A program made the position numbers and the translations under genes. Below are positions 42,254 through 53,122 of a stretch of DNA of 64,000 nt, piece by piece; positions within the stretch are counted from its first letter, which is position 1, and every line of letters begins with the position of its first letter. This stretch comes from Aliagarivorans taiwanensis DSM 22990 (GTDB lineage Bacteria > Pseudomonadota > Gammaproteobacteria > Enterobacterales > Celerinatantimonadaceae). The stretch lies in the NCBI RefSeq assembly GCF_000429505.1, contig NZ_AUBZ01000021.1, forward strand, positions 37,953 to 101,952. The letters are read 5' to 3'. The notes under the pieces were generated by a model. It saw only the letters and a program-made list of their open reading frames with translations, had not been told where the DNA came from and did not search any database.

Positions 42254-43537
42254 ATGAGCATTGATTTAGACTTTGATCGACAGCATATCTGGCACCCTTA
42301 CACCTCCTCGGTTGACCCCCTTCCCTGCTATCCGGTCAAATCAGCCCAAGGCGTAGAAATCGAGTTAAGCGATGGCCGAAAGCTTATCGACGGCATGTCG
42401 TCATGGTGGGCCTGTATCCATGGCTATCAGGTTGCAGAACTCGACAATGCAGCGAAGTCACAACTCGCGTGTATGTCCCATGTGATGTTCGGCGGTTTAA
42501 CCCATCAGCCTGCCGTTGAGCTGTGCCGAAAGCTGGTGGATATCACTCCTGCAGGGCTTGAGCAGGTCTTTATCAGCGACTCCGGCTCGGTGTCGGTGGA
42601 AGTTGCCATGAAGATGGCCCTGCAGTACTGGCATGCCAAAGGCACCCCAAAGGCTAAGTTTGCTACGGTGCGCAAGGGCTACCATGGCGATACCTTCGGC
42701 GCGATGTCGGTATGTGACCCCCAAGGAGGTATGCACCAACTCTATCAAGGCTTTTTGCCTGAGCACCATTTTGTGAGCGCGCCGCAAACCCGCTTTGATC
42801 AGGCCTGGAATCCCGATGATCTGACTGAAATGGCCGAGCTGCTCGGCAACCGACACCACGAGATCGCCGCAGTGATCATTGAGCCGATCGTGCAAGGCGC
42901 GGGAGGTATGCGCATCTATCACCCGGAGTATCTCAAAGAACTAGCGGCGCTGTGTAAGCAGTTCGATGTACTACTAATCGCCGATGAGATTGCTACTGGC
43001 TTTGGCCGCACGGGTAAACTGTTCGCCTGCGAGCACGCTGGCATTAGCCCGGATATTCTCTGCCTTGGAAAAGGACTTACCGGCGGCTATATGAGCTTGG
43101 CTGCTACCTTGGCGAGTAAGCAGGTTGCCGATACCGTATGCTCCGGCGAAGCCCGCGTGTTTATGCATGGACCGACCTTTATGGGTAATCCCCTAGCCTG
43201 CGCGGTCGCTAACGCCAGCATCGACTTGCTGCTTAGCTCAAACTGGCAGCTGCGGGTTGCAGCTATCGAGGCCCAATTGAGCCAAGAGCTGACAGCGTGC
43301 CGAGAACTTGCAAACGTTGCCGATGTGCGGGTACTGGGCGCGATTGGTGTGGTGGAGCTGAATGCGCCGGTGGATATGGCAAGCATACAAGCGATGTTTG
43401 TAGACCAAGGCTTGTGGGTTCGCCCCTTCGGTAAACTGGTCTATGTGATGCCCCCTTATGTGATTGAGCCAGACCAGCTCTCACGCCTTACCAAGGGGAT
43501 ATTTAAGGTACTGAGCCAACTATCGATGGGTTCGTAG
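42254..43537 (+). CDS. bioA: Adenosylmethionine-8-amino-7-oxononanoate aminotransferase
   Basis: PLP transaminase that makes DAPA (7,8-diaminononanoate) using SAM as amino donor. The start is the ATG at 42254 (MSIDLDFDRQHIWHPYTS). Motifs are SSWWACIHGY, MFGGLTHQPAVEL, FISDSGSVSVEVAMKMALQY, RKGYHGDTFGAMSVCDP, LLIADEIATGFGRTGKLFAC and the Schiff-base lysine in LCLGKGLTGGYMSLAAT. It has 427 residues (429 in E. coli). Its last 82 bases are overlapped on the other strand by the P-loop protein gene. It is controlled from the shared bio operator. Confidence 0.96.
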   Translation: MSIDLDFDRQHIWHPYTSSVDPLPCYPVKSAQGVEIELSDGRKLIDGMSSWWACIHGYQVAELDNAAKSQLACMSHVMFGGLTHQPAVELCRKLVDITPAGLEQVFISDSGSVSVEVAMKMALQYWHAKGTPKAKFATVRKGYHGDTFGAMSVCDPQGGMHQLYQGFLPEHHFVSAPQTRFDQAWNPDDLTEMAELLGNRHHEIAAVIIEPIVQGAGGMRIYHPEYLKELAALCKQFDVLLIADEIATGFGRTGKLFACEHAGISPDILCLGKGLTGGYMSLAATLASKQVADTVCSGEARVFMHGPTFMGNPLACAVANASIDLLLSSNWQLRVAAIEAQLSQELTACRELANVADVRVLGAIGVVELNAPVDMASIQAMFVDQGLWVRPFGKLVYVMPPYVIEPDQLSRLTKGIFKVLSQLSMGS

Positions 43538-43959
43538 TTACTGGCCATCTCAAAGATGGTGCGATCATTGATGCCATGGCGATTCCGGTCAGCGCACACC
43601 TTCTGGTGGTGCATGTCTTGGGGGTCGCCAACCTCCACCACCAAAATTTCGCAGCCCTGCTCTCTTGCGACTTCTATATAACTCTCCAACTCCCATTGCT
43701 GCATATTGGTGTTGTCACACACCACCAACGGCCACTGCTGAGCGATGAGTTCAGCGAAACGCTGTTGGTTCTGCCGATGGTTGTCTTCAAGGCGCGTTGG
43801 GTCAAAACAGTAGATGCCGTCTTGGTAGAAGTAGTCATCGGTACTACACAGCCCAACATACTCGCTGTCATCGGGCACGGTGTGTTGATAGAACTTACGG
43901 GCGGCATAGGACTTGCCGCTGCCGGGTAAGCCACGCATGATTAACACTTGCGAGGGCAT
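43456..43959 (-). CDS. P-loop ATPase/kinase-like protein (N4BP2-like)
   Basis: A 167-residue protein of the AAA_33/polynucleotide-kinase-like P-loop group. The Walker A motif is at the very start (LIMRGLPGSGKSYAARKFY); LCSTDDYFYQDGIYCFDP and LVVCDNTNMQQWELESYI follow the pattern of the N4BP2-like family, where a Walker B-like aspartate and a lid lie in this order. The C-terminal DRNRHGINDRTIFEMASNYE is also family-like. The substrate is unknown. Its last 82 bases overlap the end of bioA on the opposite strand. Its ATG shares a base with the stop of the small membrane-protein gene (TGATG), so the two are coupled. Confidence 0.82.
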   Translation of the reverse strand: MPSQVLIMRGLPGSGKSYAARKFYQHTVPDDSEYVGLCSTDDYFYQDGIYCFDPTRLEDNHRQNQQRFAELIAQQWPLVVCDNTNMQQWELESYIEVAREQGCEILVVEVGDPQDMHHQKVCADRNRHGINDRTIFEMASNYEPIDSWLSTLNIPLVRRESWSGSIT

Positions 43960-44327
43960 CAGCGGAATAGGTTCACATAGTAGGCAAACAAGCTGCTAAC
44001 CGATATCAGCCCCAGCAGGCCAAGGTTAACCAAGTAGTGGTCGCTGCGGCGACGACTGCGGCGGTAGTTTAGCAAGACCCCGGCCAAGGTGATCCCACAG
44101 CAAGACCACAACAGGTAGACGAACAAGCGCTGGTAGTCTTCACGCCAATAGTCGCGGTAAACCACACCGTCGGGGTTAACAAAGTTGCTATAAGGAATTT
44201 CCGGGCGAGCGTAATGGTAGGCAATCAACGATCCGAGGAACAACACCCAAGCGATAACCGATACCCAAACAAAGGTGCGTTGCAGTACGTCTGGACCTCT
44301 TCTTCGTTCTATTCTCTTTTGTTTCAT
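43959..44327 (-). CDS. Small two-helix membrane protein of unknown function
   Basis: A 122-residue protein I cannot name. The start is the ATG at 44327 (MKQKRIERRRGPDVLQRTF), preceded by AGGTGG; the longer open frame upstream lacks support. A basic N-terminus precedes two or three hydrophobic stretches (FVWVSVIAWVLFLGSLIAY, LFVYLLWSCCGITLAGVLL, LVNLGLLGLISVSSLFAYY) with a short loop (RPEIPYSNFVNPDGVVYRD) between. It is the first gene of a pair with the P-loop protein and divergent from asnS. Confidence 0.72.
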   Translation of the reverse strand: MKQKRIERRRGPDVLQRTFVWVSVIAWVLFLGSLIAYHYARPEIPYSNFVNPDGVVYRDYWREDYQRLFVYLLWSCCGITLAGVLLNYRRSRRRSDHYLVNLGLLGLISVSSLFAYYVNLFR

Positions 44328-44477
44328 TAACCACCTGATAACAATTGCAGCGCTACTGGCGCGCTTGTGAGCAGTTATATCAAGCCTAGACAATATTTTA
44401 CTTGAGTCTTGCTTTACACGCAGTAACATGGGTTCCCTTGTAATATTAGCACTCAAAATTCGGGGATAATGCTGCTT

Positions 44478-45878
44478 ATGACGCATTCTTCAGTAACCGA
44501 CGTTTTGTCAGGTAAATTCCAGGCAGGACAACAAGTTACCGTAAAAGGTTGGATCCGCACTCGCCGTGACTCCAAGGCCGGTATTTCTTTTCTCGCTGTT
44601 CACGATGGTTCGTGCTTCGACGCCATTCAGGCTGTTGCACCCTCAGAGCTGAATAATTACCAAGAAGAGATCGTTAAGCTGACTGCAGGTTGCTCTGTAG
44701 CAGTAACCGGTGAAATCGTAGAGTCTCCTGGACAAGGTCAGGCTTTTGAAATCAAAGCCACCAAGGTTGAGGTGATCGGATGGGTAGAGAATCCAGACAG
44801 CTACCCGATGTCAGCCAAGCGTCACTCAATTGAGTACCTTCGTGAGCACGCCCACCTGCGCCCTCGTACCAACGTAATTGGTGCGGTGACCCGTGTGCGT
44901 AACTGCCTGGCTCAAGCCATCCACCGTTTTTACCACGAGCGTGGCTATGTTTGGGTAAGCACCCCGATCATTACCGGTAGCGATACCGAAGGCGCTGGTG
45001 AAATGTTCCGTGTATCTACCCTTGATATGCAGAACCTGCCGCTGACCGATAAAGGCGAGGTGGACTACCAAGAAGACTTCTTCGGTAAAGAAACCTTCTT
45101 GACCGTATCTGGCCAGCTAAACGCTGAAACCTACGCCTGTGCGCTGACCAAGGTGTATACCTTTGGGCCGACCTTCCGCGCCGAAAACTCCAACACCAGC
45201 CGCCACTTGGCCGAGTTCTGGATGATGGAGCCGGAAGTGGCTTTCGCCGATCTGGATGATGTTGCCGGTCTTGCCGAAGACATGCTCAAGTACGTATTCA
45301 AAGCGGTACTAGACGAGCGCGCCGATGATATGGCCTTCTTTGCCCAGCGCATCAACAAAGAAGCGATCAGCCGTCTGGAGAACTTCGTCGATTCAGACTT
45401 TGCACAGGTTGACTACACCGATGCCATCGACATCCTGAAAGCTTGCGGCAAGAAGTTCGAGTTCGACGTTGAATGGGGTATCGACCTAAGCTCGGAGCAC
45501 GAGCGCTTCTTGGCAGAAGAACATTTTAAAGCGCCCGTGGTAGTGAAGAACTACCCGAAAGACATTAAAGCCTTCTACATGCGTATGAACGACGACGGTA
45601 AAACCGTTGCTGCGATGGACGTACTGGCGCCGGGCATTGGTGAGATCATTGGTGGCAGTCAGCGTGAAGAACGCTTGGATGTGCTGGATGCACGTCTCGC
45701 CGAGATGAACCTTAACCCAGAAGACTACAGCTGGTATCGCGACCTGCGCCGCTATGGCACCGTGCCGCACTCCGGCTTCGGTCTGGGCTTTGAACGCCTG
45801 GTTTCCTATGTGACCGGCATGGCGAACATCCGCGATGTGATCCCCTTCCCTCGCGCACCGAAAACCGCCGAATACTAA
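44478..45878 (+). CDS. asnS: Asparaginyl-tRNA synthetase
   Basis: Class IIb aminoacyl-tRNA synthetase charging tRNA-Asn. It has an N-terminal OB anticodon-binding domain ([20 protein letters not shown]) and a catalytic core with motif 2 in [20 protein letters not shown] and motif 3 in [15 protein letters not shown]. It aligns almost without gaps with E. coli AsnS (466 residues). Two start codons are possible: the ATG at 44478 gives exactly 466 residues; the ATG at 44469 is three codons longer and closer to the GGGG upstream. I chose 44478 by family length. A strong terminator follows. Confidence 0.97.
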   Translation: MTHSSVTDVLSGKFQAGQQVTVKGWIRTRRDSKAGISFLAVHDGSCFDAIQAVAPSELNNYQEEIVKLTAGCSVAVTGEIVESPGQGQAFEIKATKVEVIGWVENPDSYPMSAKRHSIEYLREHAHLRPRTNVIGAVTRVRNCLAQAIHRFYHERGYVWVSTPIITGSDTEGAGEMFRVSTLDMQNLPLTDKGEVDYQEDFFGKETFLTVSGQLNAETYACALTKVYTFGPTFRAENSNTSRHLAEFWMMEPEVAFADLDDVAGLAEDMLKYVFKAVLDERADDMAFFAQRINKEAISRLENFVDSDFAQVDYTDAIDILKACGKKFEFDVEWGIDLSSEHERFLAEEHFKAPVVVKNYPKDIKAFYMRMNDDGKTVAAMDVLAPGIGEIIGGSQREERLDVLDARLAEMNLNPEDYSWYRDLRRYGTVPHSGFGLGFERLVSYVTGMANIRDVIPFPRAPKTAEY

Positions 45879-45885
45879 TCTGCTC

Positions 45886-45912
45886 AAGCCCCCAAATCTG
45901 GGGGCTTTTTTT
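45886..45912 (+). terminator. Terminator after asnS
   Basis: AAGCCCCC-AAATCT-GGGGGCTT, an 8-bp perfect stem followed by a T run. Confidence 0.92.
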
Positions 45913-45970
45913 CGCTATTGCGTCCACTCTGACGCATAATGGTTTAACTGAACCTGTTAAATGGATTTAT

Positions 45971-46651
45971 ATGAAAAAGGTTACCGTTGTCACCACCGAA
46001 GACATCCTGATTAAACTCTGCAACTCCGTCACTAAAGTTTTCAACGCCGCCACCACCCGGTCCGTCCAATACTCTGCGATGGTACAGAAGATCCACAAAA
46101 CCTGCCTACGCCCGGATATCGGCTGCTTTGTGTTGTTCGATGGCGGCTTCTCCGGTTTAGTGGTAATTAACTTTAGCGCCGCTTCAGCCATGGAGATCTA
46201 CCGCGACTATATGTTGCATATGGGCATTCCAGAGAATGAGTTGGCGAGTCAGCACACGCAGGACGATGTGAGCAATGTAATGGGCGAGCTGATGAACCAG
46301 ATCGTTGGCGACTTTACCAGTACCGTGGGCAAGGAGTTGCAAACGTCAATCACTCAGAACCAACCGAAGATGTTGACGATTAACAAACAGGTGCAGCTGT
46401 CGGTGGATACCAACCTTGATCGCCCACAAGCGCGCCGGGTGACCTTCACCACCTCAAACAACAATATCTTCTATCTCGAACTGGCCATGGATAAAACCGA
46501 GTTCATTCAACTACATGATTTTGAAGCGCCTGAAGATATCGACCCGGATGAATTGATCAATCAGGCTCGCGAAACTACCAGCCATAAGCCGGTGGCCAAA
46601 GAGCAAAAGGAATTGCCTGATCAAGACCTATTCGATGAACTTGGGATCTAG
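45971..46651 (+). CDS. DUF3334 family protein with a CheC/CheX-like motif
   Basis: A 226-residue cytoplasmic protein matching DUF3334, found in Vibrio and Shewanella relatives. No function is established. By eye I find GELMNQIVGDF followed by a proline exactly 22 residues after the asparagine (near residues 116-142). This fits the E-x2-N-x22-P part of the motif known for CheC, CheX and FliY CheY-P phosphatases, although the preceding Asp/Ser position is Asn here. Hydrophobic strands such as GCFVLFDGGFSGLVVINF and the overall size are compatible with that fold. The C-terminus ends in an acidic tail, DQDLFDELGI. It is convergent with the DsbA-family gene (24-base overlap). Confidence 0.78.
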   Translation: MKKVTVVTTEDILIKLCNSVTKVFNAATTRSVQYSAMVQKIHKTCLRPDIGCFVLFDGGFSGLVVINFSAASAMEIYRDYMLHMGIPENELASQHTQDDVSNVMGELMNQIVGDFTSTVGKELQTSITQNQPKMLTINKQVQLSVDTNLDRPQARRVTFTTSNNNIFYLELAMDKTEFIQLHDFEAPEDIDPDELINQARETTSHKPVAKEQKELPDQDLFDELGI

Positions 46652-47257
46652 TTTTGAGGTGATGACAGAGAGCATCACCGCTTCATTGTGATAATCGAGG
46701 GGCAGCGCCAGGCGCTGCCCCTCACTTTCTATAACCAACGAGGGAAAGCCATTAATTGGCATACTGCGCGCTTGCGCAATCTCGGTTTGCAGTTGGTACT
46801 CCAGTTCCGCACTGTCCATCGCTTCGACAAACACCTTTTCACTGATCCCTATTTGGCTAGCGCAGCTCTTGAGTACTTGTAAGTCTGAGGGATTACGCGC
46901 ATCCAGATAATAGGCTTGTTGTATCGCCTCAATCATTTCAGTCTCGAGATCATGCGCGCGAGCCGCAATCACCGCTCGACACGCCGGATAGGTGGAGCGC
47001 CGGGGAATGTTGTTGCGCCAGAAATCATGATTGAATGGTCGGTCTAATTCTGTCTCAATGCGCCGCCAGGTTTGCTGCAGGTAATGGCGCATCTCCTCCG
47101 GCATTGGCTCGTAGGAATCAGGCGCTAAACCGCCGACTAAGCGCTTAACAGTAATACTGCTGGGGAGCAGCTGCAGCAAACGGTTCCAGGTAGGTTGAAA
47201 ACCCCAGCACCAACTGCACATGGGGTCGTGCACGTAGTAAAGGGTTGGCATGGACAT
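46628..47257 (-). CDS. DsbA-family thioredoxin-fold protein
   Basis: A 209-residue thioredoxin-fold protein with helical insertion. The active site is CSWCWGF near residue 14, directly after the first strand (TLYYVHDPMCSWCWGF), and the cis-proline segment is MPINGFPSLVIES near the C-terminus. There is no signal peptide, so it is cytoplasmic, unlike DsbA itself; it is nearer to the FrnE/2-hydroxychromene isomerase-like group. An ATG at 47251 is an alternative start. It lies 2 bases downstream of ydjA, so the two are co-transcribed. Its 3-prime end overlaps the DUF3334 gene. The substrate is unknown. Confidence 0.85.
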   Translation of the reverse strand: MSMPTLYYVHDPMCSWCWGFQPTWNRLLQLLPSSITVKRLVGGLAPDSYEPMPEEMRHYLQQTWRRIETELDRPFNHDFWRNNIPRRSTYPACRAVIAARAHDLETEMIEAIQQAYYLDARNPSDLQVLKSCASQIGISEKVFVEAMDSAELEYQLQTEIAQARSMPINGFPSLVIESEGQRLALPLDYHNEAVMLSVITSKLDPKFIE

Positions 47258-47259
47258 GG

Positions 47260-47799
47260 TTACAACCAGCTAACGAATTGATCGGTGCTCAAGGTTCGGG
47301 AAGGCACTTTCGATATCTGAGACGAGCCGAGATACAAAAAGCCAACAATATGTTCGTGCTCTGCCAAGCCCAGCTTCTGTTTAACAATAGGATCGTAGGC
47401 CATGGGACCGGTGCGCCAGATACCGTTGTAGCCCTGCGCAAACGCCGCCATCTGCATCGCATGCACCATGCAGCCCGCTGAGAGTACCTGCTCGATTTCT
47501 GGCACTTTATCGTGGGGCTTAGGTGATGCTATCACCACCGTAATCAGTGGCGCTCGAAACGGCATTTGCCGGGCTTTTTCCACATCGCCCCGGTTTTGCT
47601 CTGCTGCAACGGCAAAGATATCAGACAGCTTACTTAGCCCTTCGCCACTGACATGCAAAATACGCCATGGATGCAGCCCGCCATGGTCTGGGGCTCGCAG
47701 CCCAGCTTGCCAGATGGTTTCAAGTTCAGCGCCTTCCGGTGCCGGGGCAGATAAGCGAGCGCAGGAGTGTCTCTCTAACAGCAGGTTGAGGGCCTTCAT
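47260..47799 (-). CDS. ydjA: NAD(P)H nitroreductase, YdjA type
   Basis: Minimal FMN-dependent nitroreductase; E. coli YdjA reduces nitroaromatics in vitro. Matching segments are ALNLLLERHSCARLSAPAPE, WQAGLRAPDHGGLHPWRILH, KARQMPFRAPLITVVIA, SAGCMVHAMQMAAFAQGYNG and IVGFLYLGSSQ. It has 179 residues (183 in E. coli). In E. coli ydjA lies next to sppA-ansA; here fadH sits between ydjA and sppA. It is the first gene of a pair with the DsbA-family gene. Confidence 0.93.
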   Translation of the reverse strand: MKALNLLLERHSCARLSAPAPEGAELETIWQAGLRAPDHGGLHPWRILHVSGEGLSKLSDIFAVAAEQNRGDVEKARQMPFRAPLITVVIASPKPHDKVPEIEQVLSAGCMVHAMQMAAFAQGYNGIWRTGPMAYDPIVKQKLGLAEHEHIVGFLYLGSSQISKVPSRTLSTDQFVSWL

Positions 47800-47854
47800 C
47801 GTCGTCCTTGTTATGGGCTTTTCATCCTTGTAAGGAATATCCTAACAGCAAAGC

Positions 47855-49888
<2,034 letters not shown>

Positions 49889-49931
49889 TCAACGTCCAAT
49901 GTTACATAGATGTAAACGAGCCTAATAGATG

Positions 49932-49958
49932 CAAACTTATGTTTCAAACAATTGTTTT
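49932..49958. promoter_or_regulatory. Two overlapping PsrA-like operators upstream of fadH
   Basis: CAAAC-TTAT-GTTTC (49932-49945) matches the PsrA consensus [G/C]AAAC-N2-4-GTTT[G/C] perfectly, and CAAAC-AATT-GTTTT (49945-49958) matches except for the last base. PsrA, a TetR-family repressor relieved by fatty acids, controls fatty-acid degradation genes in Pseudomonas and Shewanella. The sites are 53-79 bases upstream of fadH. Confidence 0.6.
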
Positions 49959-50092
49959 AATATTTGTGGACCTTGCCAAGAGCTTGGCCCAAACAATGCA
50001 ATTCGCATGGGCTTCCTTCAAGGGCTTAACCAGTCAACACTGCGCAAAAGTGAACACGCGTGATAAACACGCCTTATCATCTGGCTGGATCC

Positions 50093-50114
50093 CCTAAGGC
50101 TATGGTAGCTTAGG
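50093..50114. promoter_or_regulatory. Inverted repeat in the sppA upstream region
   Basis: CCTAAGGCTA-TGG-TAGCTTAGG pairs over nine positions with one bulge. It contains the hexamer TATGGT, a possible -10. It starts 52 bases before the sppA GTG start; operator or leader hairpin. Confidence 0.35.
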
Positions 50115-50144
50115 CCCCTACTCTGCAGAAAACGTAGGATTCAC

Positions 50145-51974
50145 GTGTTTGCTTTAATCAAACGAATTTTCAAAGGGATGTGGTGGTTTCTCGGCTTTAT
50201 CCGTGCGTTAATCATCAACCTAATGTTGTTGATTACTATCATTGTGGTTGTGGTTGCTATCTCCAGTGTCGACGTTCCACAGCCTGAACCAGTGAGCAAT
50301 CAAGCTTTACGCGTTAGCCTGGATGGGGTGTTGGTTGAACAAACTCGGTTTGTCTCTCCCATTCAGGAGATCACCGATGAACTGATTGGTCGCACTCCGG
50401 TGTATGAAATAGACCTTAACCGTCTAGTTGAAGCCATCGACTTTGCCAGTGAAGACCCTGAGATCACCGGGTTAGTGCTCGACTTGGGCAAAGCGCCGCC
50501 AAGCGGTATCGCCAAGTTACAGGTATTGGGACAAGCGTTGCAACGTTTCAGCGATAACAGCGGCAAGCCCATCGTGGCCTATGCGGACTTCTACGACCAA
50601 CATCAATACTATCTGGCCAGCTTCGCCGATACCGTCTATCTAAACAACCAAGGCGCGGTGTTGCTGCGTGGCTTTAGCTATGAGCGCCTGTTCTTTAAAG
50701 ATGCGCTCGATAAGTTAGCCATTGAGCCTAAGGTATTCCGGGTTGGTACCCACAAATCGTTCGTCGAGCCCTACATTCGTAATGATATGTCTCCCGAGGC
50801 TCGCGCCGACGTACAGCGTTGGGTGGATTTGCTGTGGGATGAGTACCAACAGGACATCGCTAGTAACCGAGAGATCAACGCCGAGCAGCTTTCACCGGAA
50901 GCGAACGTTGTTCTAGAGCGACTGACACAAGTTGATGGCGACCTCGCAAAGTACGCAGAACGCTATGGCTTAGTCGATCAGCTGGTTAATCGCAGTCAGT
51001 TGCTCGAAGAGCTTCTCAACCTGTTTGGCGAAGACCCCTATGGCCCAAGCTACGCCTACATCGATTACTACGATTATCTGGCCCATGTAGTTCCTGAACC
51101 AAAGGATGCCGAGGACAAGATAGCGGTACTCATCGCTCAAGGCCCGATTGTTGGCGGAGAAGGTCGCGATAAGGTCATTGCGGCTGATACGGTTTTGCAG
51201 CAACTTCAACGTGTAATCGACGATGAAGATGTGAAGGCCTTGGTGCTGCGCATCGATAGTGGTGGCGGCAGTGCCTTTGCCTCGGAGCTAATCCGCGATA
51301 AGTTAGCCGAAGTTCAAGACAATGGGATTGCGGTAGTGGTTTCCATGGGCACTGTGGCAGCCAGTGGCGGTTATTGGATAGCCTCTAGCGCCGATGAAAT
51401 ATTTGCCGAGCCTACCACCATCACCGGCTCGATCGGTATCTTTGGTATGTTTGCCAGCCTCGAGCAAGCCCTGCAACGGGTGGGAATACATAGTGATGGC
51501 TATAGCACCTCACCTCTGGCACAGTTAAGCCCCTTTAGTGAGCTTCAACCAGAGCTGGAAGCACTGATACAACTGACCATCGAGAAAGGCTATAAGGACT
51601 TTCTAGAGATCGTCGCTGAGGGGCGCGACATGAGTGTGGAACAGGTCGAACAGCTAGCCGAAGGCCGGATCTGGACTGGGCGCGAAGCCCAGCAAAATGG
51701 CCTAGTCGATAGCCTCGGTAACCTCAATCAGGCGATCGCCCGCGCCGCCGAGCTGCAAGGCTTAGAGGGTTACAAGCTCAAACACCTACGCCCAGCACTA
51801 AGCCCACAAGAGCAGTTCTTAGAGCAGCTGTTTAGGGCCAGTGAACCCGCTTGGCTACCCTCTTCGCTTAGCGGTCTACTTGAGATTGGCCAATCCTTGG
51901 AGCATGAGCTAAGCACCTTTGACGATCCCTTGGGCATTTACTCCTACTGCGCCCTCTGCATCAACGAACTATAA
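50145..51974 (+). CDS. sppA: Signal peptide peptidase A, long form (protease IV)
   Basis: Inner-membrane serine protease that clears cleaved signal peptides. It has an N-terminal anchor (IINLMLLITIIVVVVAISSV) and two tandem S49 domains. The catalytic lysine is Lys204 in RVGTHKSFVEP and the serine is Ser407 in TVAASGGYWIASSAD, corresponding to Lys209 and Ser409 of the E. coli enzyme. It has 609 residues (618 in E. coli). The start is GTG at 50145, with TAGGA upstream. The E. coli order sppA-ansA is kept, but a terminator separates the two here. Confidence 0.96.
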   Translation: MFALIKRIFKGMWWFLGFIRALIINLMLLITIIVVVVAISSVDVPQPEPVSNQALRVSLDGVLVEQTRFVSPIQEITDELIGRTPVYEIDLNRLVEAIDFASEDPEITGLVLDLGKAPPSGIAKLQVLGQALQRFSDNSGKPIVAYADFYDQHQYYLASFADTVYLNNQGAVLLRGFSYERLFFKDALDKLAIEPKVFRVGTHKSFVEPYIRNDMSPEARADVQRWVDLLWDEYQQDIASNREINAEQLSPEANVVLERLTQVDGDLAKYAERYGLVDQLVNRSQLLEELLNLFGEDPYGPSYAYIDYYDYLAHVVPEPKDAEDKIAVLIAQGPIVGGEGRDKVIAADTVLQQLQRVIDDEDVKALVLRIDSGGGSAFASELIRDKLAEVQDNGIAVVVSMGTVAASGGYWIASSADEIFAEPTTITGSIGIFGMFASLEQALQRVGIHSDGYSTSPLAQLSPFSELQPELEALIQLTIEKGYKDFLEIVAEGRDMSVEQVEQLAEGRIWTGREAQQNGLVDSLGNLNQAIARAAELQGLEGYKLKHLRPALSPQEQFLEQLFRASEPAWLPSSLSGLLEIGQSLEHELSTFDDPLGIYSYCALCINEL

Positions 51975-51980
51975 TCCACT

Positions 51981-52003
51981 AAAACCCCGCCCGGCGGGGT
52001 TTT
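51981..52003 (+). terminator. Terminator after sppA
   Basis: AAAACCCCGC-CCG-GCGGGGTTTT, a 10-bp perfect stem ending in TTTT. Confidence 0.88.
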
Positions 52004-52110
52004 ATTCTTTTAGCCCGGCGTTATAATCGCTGCACTTTTTTGCCGCGTGTCGTTGAGTTGAGCCACTGCTCCTTACACTCGTGATCGGCTTGTAACCAAG
52101 AGGCCCCAAC

Positions 52111-53121
52111 ATGAATAAGAAATCCATCTACGTCGCCTACACCGGTGGAACCATCGGTATGCAGAAGAGTGACCGCGGCTATGTGCCTACAGAAGGCTTT
52201 ATGCGCGATTGCATCGCGGCAATGCCGGAGTTTCACCGCGAGGAGATGCCCGAGTTCACCATTCATGAGTTTGCGCCACTGATTGACTCTGCCGATACCA
52301 ATCCCACTCATTGGCAGCTGATTGCCGATGACATCCAGCAAAACTACGAGCACTACGACGGCTTTGTGGTACTGCATGGCACCGATACCATGGCGTTTAC
52401 CGCTTCTGCACTATCTTTCATGCTGGAGAACTTGAGCAAACCGGTAATCGTAACTGGCTCACAGATCCCGCTCAGCGAGCTGCGCTCCGATGGCCGCGCC
52501 AACCTGTTGAATGCGCTGTACCTAGCGGCAGAGTACCCGATCCACGAAGTCTGCCTGTTCTTCAACAACCAACTGTTTCGTGGCAACCGCTCAACCAAGA
52601 TCCACGCCGACGGCTTCGATGCCTTTAAATCTCCCAACTACCCCACACTGCTGGAGTCGGGCATCAACATCGAAGTGAAGGCCGGCGAAATCAAGCCCAC
52701 CGGCTTTAGCTCGCTGCAAGTGAGCGCCATTACTCCACAGCCGATTGGGGTTGTCACGCTATACCCGGGTATCTCTGCCGATGTGATTCGTAATATCCTG
52801 CAACAGCCTGTGAAAGCGCTTATCTTGCTTAGCTACGGCGTAGGCAACGCGCCACAAAACCCAGAGCTACTGGAGCTGCTCAAAGAAGCCGATAAACGCG
52901 AAGTGTTGGTGATCAACCTAAGCCAGTGTCTGACCGGCAAGGTAAATATGGGCGGATACGCCACGGGAGATGCGCTAGCGCAAGCTGGAGTGGTAAGTGG
53001 CTACGATATGACCACCGAAGCGGCCTTGGCCAAGCTTCACTACTTGTTGAGCAAAAACCTCGAGTTTGGCCGCGTCAAAAGCCTGATGGGACAGAATATT
53101 CGCGGTGAGCTTAGCCTCTAG
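52111..53121 (+). CDS. ansA: L-asparaginase I (cytoplasmic)
   Basis: Hydrolyses L-asparagine to aspartate and ammonia. The two catalytic threonine motifs are visible: YVAYTGGTIGMQKS near residue 10 and VVLHGTDTMAFTASALSFML near residue 90. Further family segments are VIVTGSQIPLSELRSDGRAN and LFFNNQLFRGNRSTK. There is no signal peptide, consistent with type I. It has 336 residues (338 in E. coli). It follows sppA as in E. coli; pncA, which comes next there, is absent and yeaC lies directly downstream in convergent orientation (one base between stops). Confidence 0.96.
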   Translation: MNKKSIYVAYTGGTIGMQKSDRGYVPTEGFMRDCIAAMPEFHREEMPEFTIHEFAPLIDSADTNPTHWQLIADDIQQNYEHYDGFVVLHGTDTMAFTASALSFMLENLSKPVIVTGSQIPLSELRSDGRANLLNALYLAAEYPIHEVCLFFNNQLFRGNRSTKIHADGFDAFKSPNYPTLLESGINIEVKAGEIKPTGFSSLQVSAITPQPIGVVTLYPGISADVIRNILQQPVKALILLSYGVGNAPQNPELLELLKEADKREVLVINLSQCLTGKVNMGGYATGDALAQAGVVSGYDMTTEAALAKLHYLLSKNLEFGRVKSLMGQNIRGELSL

Positions 53122-53122
53122 G

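Noticed and set aside
46658..46679. Terminator hairpin (GGTGATG...CATCACC) after DUF3334
   Set aside because: It has no T run on either strand and lies inside the coding sequence of the DsbA-family gene.
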